From the NCBI GenBank assembly GCA_014381945.1, contig JACNKQ010000027.1:1-39590 (forward strand): 39,590 bases of DNA, given 5' to 3'. The translations under genes were made by a program, and so were the position numbers. Below, piece after piece: positions 35,045 to 39,590 of the stretch. Position 1 is the first letter of the stretch; each line of letters starts with the position of its first letter. The DNA is from Actinomycetota bacterium (GTDB lineage: Bacteria > Actinomycetota > Acidimicrobiia > Acidimicrobiales > MedAcidi-G1). The notes under the pieces were generated by a model. The model was not told where the DNA came from and did no database searches. It saw only the letters and a list, made by a program, of their open reading frames with translations.

Positions 35045-35446
35045 TCAGCAGCCGACGACGGCGAGGCCGAGCGACCGCGCCGCCTGCGCCTGCCGGATGT
35101 CGAACGTGAGCACGGTCGTCGTCGACCCGGCACGTAGTGCCGAGGCCAGGTGCAACGCGTCGAGTGAACGACACAGCGTCTGCTCGGCAATCCGAGCGGC
35201 CTCGTTGCAGACGGTGGCATCGAGCGAAATCAGGGCGAGGGCATCGAGGTCTACGGCGAGTTGTCGCCTCGCTGCCGTCAGGTCCGGCCCTTCGAGCAGA
35301 CGGGACAGGTTGCGCCGTACCTCGACCTCGGTCACCCGGGAGGTTGCAAGCACCGGGTCGCCGGCCATGAGGGACATCGCCGCCTCCCGGTCGTGCTCGC
35401 GGATGTACCGCTTCAACATCGCACTCGAGTCGATGTAGAGGGTCAC
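35045..35446 (-). CDS. PIN-domain toxin, third pair
   Basis: 133 residues: MTLYIDSSAMLKRYI (D6), TSRVTEVEVRRNL (E40/E42), CRSLDALHLASAL (D96) and VLTFDIRQAQAA (D116) give the full PIN acidic set. The GTG start (35446) overlaps the TGA of the Phd-type antitoxin gene. Its ending LTFDIRQAQAARSLGLAVVG resembles the remnant at 34361-34462, though the two are not closely related at the DNA level. Confidence 0.92.
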   Translation of the reverse strand: MTLYIDSSAMLKRYIREHDREAAMSLMAGDPVLATSRVTEVEVRRNLSRLLEGPDLTAARRQLAVDLDALALISLDATVCNEAARIAEQTLCRSLDALHLASALRAGSTTTVLTFDIRQAQAARSLGLAVVGC

Positions 35447-35697
35447 CCCCGGTCCTCGTCGAGGACATCGAGCGTGGAACGCTTGCTCAGGTACGGCTCG
35501 ATCGGGTCGAGACCTGTCCGTCGGGGAGGATCGATCCAGCCCTCCTCGATGCCGCGCTGGATGGCCGAGCCACCGTCGATGGCGACGAGCCGGACGATCG
35601 GAGTGCCCCGGTCAGTGACGATGACGGACTCACCTGCGGCCGCTCGACCCAGGTACTCGGAGAGCTTCGCCTTGAGCTCGCGTACGCCAACGTTCAT
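35443..35697 (-). CDS. Phd/YefM-family antitoxin
   Basis: 84 residues starting MNVGVRELKAKLSEYLGRAAAGESVIVTDRGTPIVRLV-like (residues 1-38), the standard Phd/YefM fold; the C-terminal half (PYLSKRSTLDVLDEDRG) would bind the PIN toxin. This antitoxin family differs from the two RHH antitoxins elsewhere in the window. The ATG at 35697 lies six bases after a TACTGT -10 hexamer, so the mRNA is probably leaderless. The gene overlaps its toxin by 4 bp. Confidence 0.93.
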   Translation of the reverse strand: MNVGVRELKAKLSEYLGRAAAGESVIVTDRGTPIVRLVAIDGGSAIQRGIEEGWIDPPRRTGLDPIEPYLSKRSTLDVLDEDRG

Positions 35698-35732
35698 GTG
35701 GTCACAGTAGTTCCTTTCTGTGACTACATCAA
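35697..35732 (-). promoter_or_regulatory. Leaderless promoter inside an inverted repeat, Phd/PIN pair
   Basis: Minus strand: -35 TTGATG (35732-35727), 17-bp spacer, -10 TACTGT (35709-35704), then six bases to the ATG. Arms TGTGGTCACAG (35697-35707) and CTGTGACTACA (35718-35728) form an inverted repeat with 10 of 11 pairs and a 10-bp spacer. Antitoxin binding would cover the -10 and start. Confidence 0.65.
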
Positions 35733-35770
35733 TAGAAGGACGCCCAAACGGCGGTGCCACGCACCCGGCG

Positions 35771-36604
35771 TCAGTAGGGACGATCGCCGACGACAGTGAC
35801 GCGTTCGACGGTGCGGGTCTCGGGCCAGTAGTCGTCGGTGGCGTAGTGCTGGACGGCCCGGTTGTCCCACATGACGAACGTGTCGACCTCCCACCGGATG
35901 CGGCACTGCACGCTCGGGTCCATGATCGCCCGCTCGAGGCGACGGAGGATCTCCTCGCTCTCGTCGGCGTCGACGCCGCCGACGTGCGAGGTGAACTGGC
36001 GGTTGGTGTAGATGCCCCGGGCTCCGGTCTCGGGGTGGGTGCGGATCACCGGGTGGCGGGCCGGCGGGTAGGCGGACCGCATCTCGTCCAACTTCTCGGC
36101 AGGCACGCCACGGCCGAACGTGCGCATGAAGTCGTGGACGGCGAACTTGTCGTCCACCCGGGCCTTCCAGTCATCGGACAGGCGGTCGTAGGCGGCGGCG
36201 GTGTCGGCGAAGCAGGTGTCGCCCCCGACCTGCGGGATCACGACCCCCCGCAGGATCGACCCCATCGAGGGCACCTCCCGCCAGGTTACGTCGGAGTGCC
36301 AGGTGTTGGCGGCCACCAGGCGCTCGGGGGTGGAGGTGATCTGGACGATCTCCTCGTGGCCGCTGTCGCCGAGGGTGCCGGTGGCGAACGGGTGGATCTC
36401 GAGTTCGCCGAACAGCCGGCCGAAGGCGATGTGCTGTTCCCGGGTGATGTGCTGGTCGCGCAGGACGAGGACCTTGCATTCCAGCCAGGCCTTGTTCAGC
36501 GCTTCGAGCGTCGCCGCATCGACATCGGACAGATCGACGCCGGAGACCTCTGCACCGAGGGTGGCGGTGATCGGGCGGACCTCGAAGGACGCTGCCGTCG
36601 TCAT
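35771..36604 (-). CDS. TauD/TfdA-family 2-oxoglutarate-dependent dioxygenase
   Basis: 277 residues with the Fe(II) facial triad H103-x-D105 (WHSDVTW) and H253 (AVQHYATDDY), and a 2-oxoglutarate-binding Arg at R264. GAEVSGVDLSD at the start and FGRLFGELEIHPFA are typical. TauD releases sulfite from taurine; AtsK and TfdA relatives act on alkyl sulfates and phenoxyacetates, and the substrate here cannot be fixed by sequence. The ATG overlaps the sulfatase stop (ATGA), so it is the third gene of a coupled aminotransferase-sulfatase-dioxygenase operon. Confidence 0.93.
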   Translation of the reverse strand: MTTAASFEVRPITATLGAEVSGVDLSDVDAATLEALNKAWLECKVLVLRDQHITREQHIAFGRLFGELEIHPFATGTLGDSGHEEIVQITSTPERLVAANTWHSDVTWREVPSMGSILRGVVIPQVGGDTCFADTAAAYDRLSDDWKARVDDKFAVHDFMRTFGRGVPAEKLDEMRSAYPPARHPVIRTHPETGARGIYTNRQFTSHVGGVDADESEEILRRLERAIMDPSVQCRIRWEVDTFVMWDNRAVQHYATDDYWPETRTVERVTVVGDRPY

Positions 36605-38190
36605 GCGATGCCGAGTCTTTCGAACTGCTCGTCGGGCGCCTCCACCTCCCGCAGGGCGGTGTGCAGCAGGTCGAGCATCTCGGCCTCGAGCGTCTCGCCC
36701 AACCGGTTCTCCTGTTCGTCGGGGTCGACGTCGAGGTCGTAGAGGTGGTGCCGGTCGCTGTCCGCTCCGGCCACCCAGAACGGGAGCATGTCACCGGGCT
36801 GGAACGGCTGTCGGATGACCGGCACGGTCGAGCCGGGCATGCGGTCGAGCACCGCCCGTCCGTCGGGTGCCGGCAGTTCGTCGAATCCGGCGATGTGGAC
36901 GGGCATGGTCGACCAGCGGTTCGACCACATCGACAGCGGGAAGTTGTCACCCGTCGAGGAGCGGGCGTACTTGGTGGTGCCGTCGGTGACCTGGACCCAC
37001 CTGCCGTACATCCCGCCGATGGCCCATTCGCGCACCGAGTCGGCCCGTCCGGTGAGCAGCGGGACGAGGGAGCGCCCGTGGGTGCGGTGCCCGACGGTCA
37101 CGCCGTAGATGTCGGCGATGGTGGCGAACAGGTCGACGTTGGTCGTGAGCGCATCGCAGGTGCCACCACCGCTGCGTCCGGGCCACGAGACCAGGAGCGG
37201 CGTGTGGCCGAGCGGCTCGAACTGGGGCACGTTGGGCTTGCCCCAGATGTCCCGGTTGTCCCGTTCTTCTCCCAGGTAGTGGCCATGGTCGGTGCAGACG
37301 ACGAGCGCCGTGTCCTCCCACAGGCCGCCCTCGTCGAAGGCGTCGAGGATCCGGCCGAACCAGTGGTCGATCATCGAGAGCTTCGAGCCGTAGTTGGCCC
37401 GGATGTGGCGGCCCTCCTGTTCGGTGAGGTTCCCGCTGCTGATGGCGCCGTTGGCATACGGGGGCCAGATGATCCACTCGTCGTCCCACGGTTCGTCTTC
37501 GTAGCGGCCGACCCAGGGCGGGGGCGTGTCGAACGGCTCGTGGGGGTCGAACTCGTCGACGAACAGAAACCAGCGGTCGTGGTGCGGGGTGGCGTCGCGC
37601 AGGAACCTTGCCGCCTCGGTCATCGTACGCGGGCCGGGGTAGTCGGTCTCTTCACGGAAGAAGGTTCGGGAGCGGTCGTATGCCCGTTCGCCGGCGTCGA
37701 ACCCGGTCAGGCTGTTCCACCACCAGCCGCCTCCACGGGCAGGCATCGCCGGTGCGCCGACCCACGACGGGTCGGGGTAGGTGCGCCATGGGTCGCCCTC
37801 GTGGCCACGGAGGTAGTCCCAGCCGGCGAAGTCGGTGTGGTAGTTCTCGCCGCCCGCCTCGAACAGGTGCGGGTGGTCGGTGACGAGCATGCTGGTGACG
37901 CCCTCGGCGGCCAGTGCCCGGGTGACGGGCTGTTCCCAGGCCTCGATCGACCCCCATGGCTTCCAGAGGAAATCGAGGGCGCCGACGAGGATGTCGTGGC
38001 GGGCGGGCATGCATGGCAGGGAGCCGGTGACGTGGCGGGTGAAGCGGGTGGCGTGCTCGGCAGCGAACCGGTCGAGGTTCGGGGTGGCGAACTCGGTTCC
38101 GCCGTAGCTGCCCAGCAGGTGCCGGTTCAGCGAGTCGAGCAGGACGACGCAGACGTTGGTCGGTCGTTCGACGGGTTCGGTCAGCGTCAC
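36601..38190 (-). CDS. Type I (formylglycine) sulfatase
   Basis: 529 residues. The sulfatase signature CMPAR (C60-M-P-A-R64, matching CxPxR) marks the Cys oxidised to formylglycine. Metal and active-site residues are visible at D19 (VVLLDSLNRH) and at VVCTDHGHYLG; the C-terminus LYDLDVDPDEQENRL is the family ending. No secretion signal is present, so it probably acts in the cytoplasm on a sulfate ester; a formylglycine-generating enzyme would be needed and is not in this window. GTG 38190 is chosen because it overlaps the aminotransferase stop by 4 bp (GTGA); 82 upstream in-frame codons overlap that gene. Phosphonate hydrolase activity is an alternative. Confidence 0.93.
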   Translation of the reverse strand: MTLTEPVERPTNVCVVLLDSLNRHLLGSYGGTEFATPNLDRFAAEHATRFTRHVTGSLPCMPARHDILVGALDFLWKPWGSIEAWEQPVTRALAAEGVTSMLVTDHPHLFEAGGENYHTDFAGWDYLRGHEGDPWRTYPDPSWVGAPAMPARGGGWWWNSLTGFDAGERAYDRSRTFFREETDYPGPRTMTEAARFLRDATPHHDRWFLFVDEFDPHEPFDTPPPWVGRYEDEPWDDEWIIWPPYANGAISSGNLTEQEGRHIRANYGSKLSMIDHWFGRILDAFDEGGLWEDTALVVCTDHGHYLGEERDNRDIWGKPNVPQFEPLGHTPLLVSWPGRSGGGTCDALTTNVDLFATIADIYGVTVGHRTHGRSLVPLLTGRADSVREWAIGGMYGRWVQVTDGTTKYARSSTGDNFPLSMWSNRWSTMPVHIAGFDELPAPDGRAVLDRMPGSTVPVIRQPFQPGDMLPFWVAGADSDRHHLYDLDVDPDEQENRLGETLEAEMLDLLHTALREVEAPDEQFERLGIA

Positions 38191-39590
38191 TTCGGCTTCC
38201 ACAGGCCTTCGGCGATGAGGTCGCCCTGGACCTCGATGATGCCCTCCCGGATCACGTCGACCATCCAGTCGATCTGGTCGGTCGTGAGGATCAGCGGCGG
38301 GGAGAGGACGTTGAGGTGGGCGACGGGCCGGACGATGAGCCCCCGCTTCTCGCAGGCGTCGGCTACCCGGTCTCCGACCCCGACGGACGGGTCGAAGAGT
38401 TCCTTGGTCTCCTTGTCGGCCAGGTTCTCGACACACAGCATGAAGTGGCTGCCGCGGACGTCGCCGACGATCGGCAGGTCGGCAAGCGTCGCCAGGCGTT
38501 GCTCGAAGTAGGGACCGACCCGGCGGACGTGGCCGCAGATGTCCTCCCGTTGCATGATCCGGATGTTGGCCAGGGCGGCTGCGCAGGACACGGGGTGGCC
38601 CGAGTAGGTGAAGCCATGGGTGAACACCGCACCGGATTCGCGGGGGGCGCTGATGACGTCGTAGATCTCGTCGGAGATGAGCGTGGCGGACAGGGGCGCA
38701 TAGGCCGACGTGAGGCCCTTGGCCGAGTTGATCATGTCGGGGACGATCCCGAAGACATCCTCGGAGGCGAAGAAGTGCCCGAGCCGGCCGAAGGCGGTGA
38801 CGACCTCGTCGGCGACGAACAGGATCTCGTATCCGGTGCAGAGGTCACGCATGCCGGTCAGGTAGCCGGGTGGCGGCATGAGCACGCCGCCGGCGCCCAT
38901 TATCGGTTCGGCGAAGAAGGCGGCGACGTTTTCGGGCCCGATCGACTCGACCTTGTTGCGGAACTCGTCGAGTAGCAGTTCCGTGTACTCCTCCGGTGTC
39001 GTTCCATCAGGGCGCCGGTACATGTTGGGGCCGCTGACCCGCTGGATGAGCGGCTCGCCGATGATGTCGAAGCCGACGTGGTCGAACTCGATGCCGGTCA
39101 TCGACATCGCCAGATAGGTCGAGCCGTGGTATGCGTCGTACCGGGTGATGATGGCTTTTTTGGTGGGCTTCCCGAGCCGGTTGAAGTAGTGGTGGATCAC
39201 CCGGACGGCGGTGTCGTTCGCCATCGAGCCGCCGGTTCCGTAGATGACGTGGTTGAGGGACCCCGGCGCCAGGCGGGCGAGCTGGTACGACAACTCGGCG
39301 ACCGGAATGTTGGTGTGGTGGCCGAATGACGAGAAGTAGTTCATCCTGGTGGCCTGCTCGGCCATCGCCTGCCCGATCTCAGCCCGGCCGTAGCCGACGT
39401 TCACGCACCAGAGCCCGCCGATGCCGTCGAGGTAGCGCCGTCCGTCGCTGTCGTAGATGTAGGCGCCCTCGGATTCGGCCACGACGAGCGACCCCTTCTC
39501 CTCGAAGACCGGAAAGTCGGTCCACGGGTGGATGAAGTGGTCCTTGTCCTTCTGCCAGATGTCCTGCGTGTCGTACTGGTCGAAGCGGGC
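38187..39590 (-). CDS. Class III aminotransferase (omega-amino acid:pyruvate type), N-terminus cut by window edge
   Basis: 467 codons are visible, from the edge through ARFDQYDTQDIWQKDKDH onward; the true start lies beyond 39590. GTG 39480-39482 lies inside the coding region and should not be used as the start. Features are YLDGIGGLWCVNVGYGR, GTGGSMANDTAVR, AYHGSTYLAMSMTG, VADEVVTAFGRLG and the PLP Lys in NSAKGLTSAYAPL. The pattern is that of putrescine-, beta-alanine- and taurine:pyruvate aminotransferases. Taurine is an attractive substrate because xsc, which acts on the product sulfoacetaldehyde, lies in the same window. First gene of the operon with the sulfatase and TauD-like dioxygenase. 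Confidence 0.93.
   Translation of the reverse strand, partial: ARFDQYDTQDIWQKDKDHFIHPWTDFPVFEEKGSLVVAESEGAYIYDSDGRRYLDGIGGLWCVNVGYGRAEIGQAMAEQATRMNYFSSFGHHTNIPVAELSYQLARLAPGSLNHVIYGTGGSMANDTAVRVIHHYFNRLGKPTKKAIITRYDAYHGSTYLAMSMTGIEFDHVGFDIIGEPLIQRVSGPNMYRRPDGTTPEEYTELLLDEFRNKVESIGPENVAAFFAEPIMGAGGVLMPPPGYLTGMRDLCTGYEILFVADEVVTAFGRLGHFFASEDVFGIVPDMINSAKGLTSAYAPLSATLISDEIYDVISAPRESGAVFTHGFTYSGHPVSCAAALANIRIMQREDICGHVRRVGPYFEQRLATLADLPIVGDVRGSHFMLCVENLADKETKELFDPSVGVGDRVADACEKRGLIVRPVAHLNVLSPPLILTTDQIDWMVDVIREGIIEVQGDLIAEGLWKPK

Overview
The window is about 39.6 kb of GC-rich, densely coded DNA. It looks like an aerobic, heterotrophic actinobacterium, perhaps of an Acidimicrobiia-like marine or soil lineage. 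That is inferred from gene content and GC bias only: CO-dehydrogenase-family hydroxylase, luciferase-like flavin oxidoreductase, acyl-CoA dehydrogenase, a mycobacterial-type small beta-carbonic anhydrase, several VapBC-like pairs and many GTG starts. No rRNA, tRNA, IS element, integrase or CRISPR array was seen. No gene-free gap exceeds about 300 bases; the longest (4696-4899) holds a tandem repeat. Most genes are on the minus strand, in chains with 4-bp stop/start overlaps (ATGA or GTGA).

Layout. 1-3441: molybdenum hydroxylase operon S-L-M (form II CoxL type; the M gene runs off the left edge). 3533-4891: RHH antitoxin, PIN toxin and macro-domain gene, behind a 15-bp tandem repeat and a 16-bp perfect palindrome. 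4900-9726: HNH nuclease, an amino-acid permease with fused regulatory domains, epoxide hydrolase, and a second RHH/PIN pair with a clear operator. 9726-12315: divergent LLM oxidoreductase and acyl-CoA dehydrogenase. 12338-15342: RecQ-like helicase with a C-terminal phosphoribosyltransferase-like domain, overlapping a DprA-like gene; this matches the RqlHI/PsyrTA toxin-antitoxin and anti-phage type. 15479-17401: SdsA-type alkylsulfatase. 17447-21542: bifunctional PutA divergent from a PAS-AraC regulator. 21550-24508: C45 acyltransferase/hydrolase, GNAT and class III CoA-transferase operon. 24638-25564: pseudouridine-5'-phosphate glycosidase.

25554-30088: operon of a ThDP enzyme, a 56-residue membrane protein, a class IV aminotransferase, a sulfotransferase-like protein and a beta-propeller protein. 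The aminotransferase and sulfotransferase-like genes are the separate-gene counterparts of two domains I recall as fused in plant aminotransferase-like proteins. 30176-30919: atypical SDR. 30944-32710: sulfoacetaldehyde acetyltransferase (Xsc) with its own consensus-like promoter. 32833-34350: PF06684-type protein and a D-amino-acid-transaminase-like gene, next to a PIN-domain remnant. 34529-35005: beta-carbonic anhydrase. 35045-35732: Phd/PIN pair with a leaderless promoter inside an inverted repeat. 35771-39590: TauD-like dioxygenase, formylglycine sulfatase and class III aminotransferase, all translationally coupled.

Two themes stand out. One is organosulfur metabolism: Xsc, TauD family, type I sulfatase, MBL alkylsulfatase, a candidate taurine/omega-amino-acid:pyruvate aminotransferase and a sulfotransferase-like protein. 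The other is a scatter of small conflict modules (three PIN toxin-antitoxin pairs, a PIN remnant, an RqlHI-like pair and an HNH nuclease) among catabolic operons. All functional calls are from sequence motifs and recalled family knowledge; no database search was possible.
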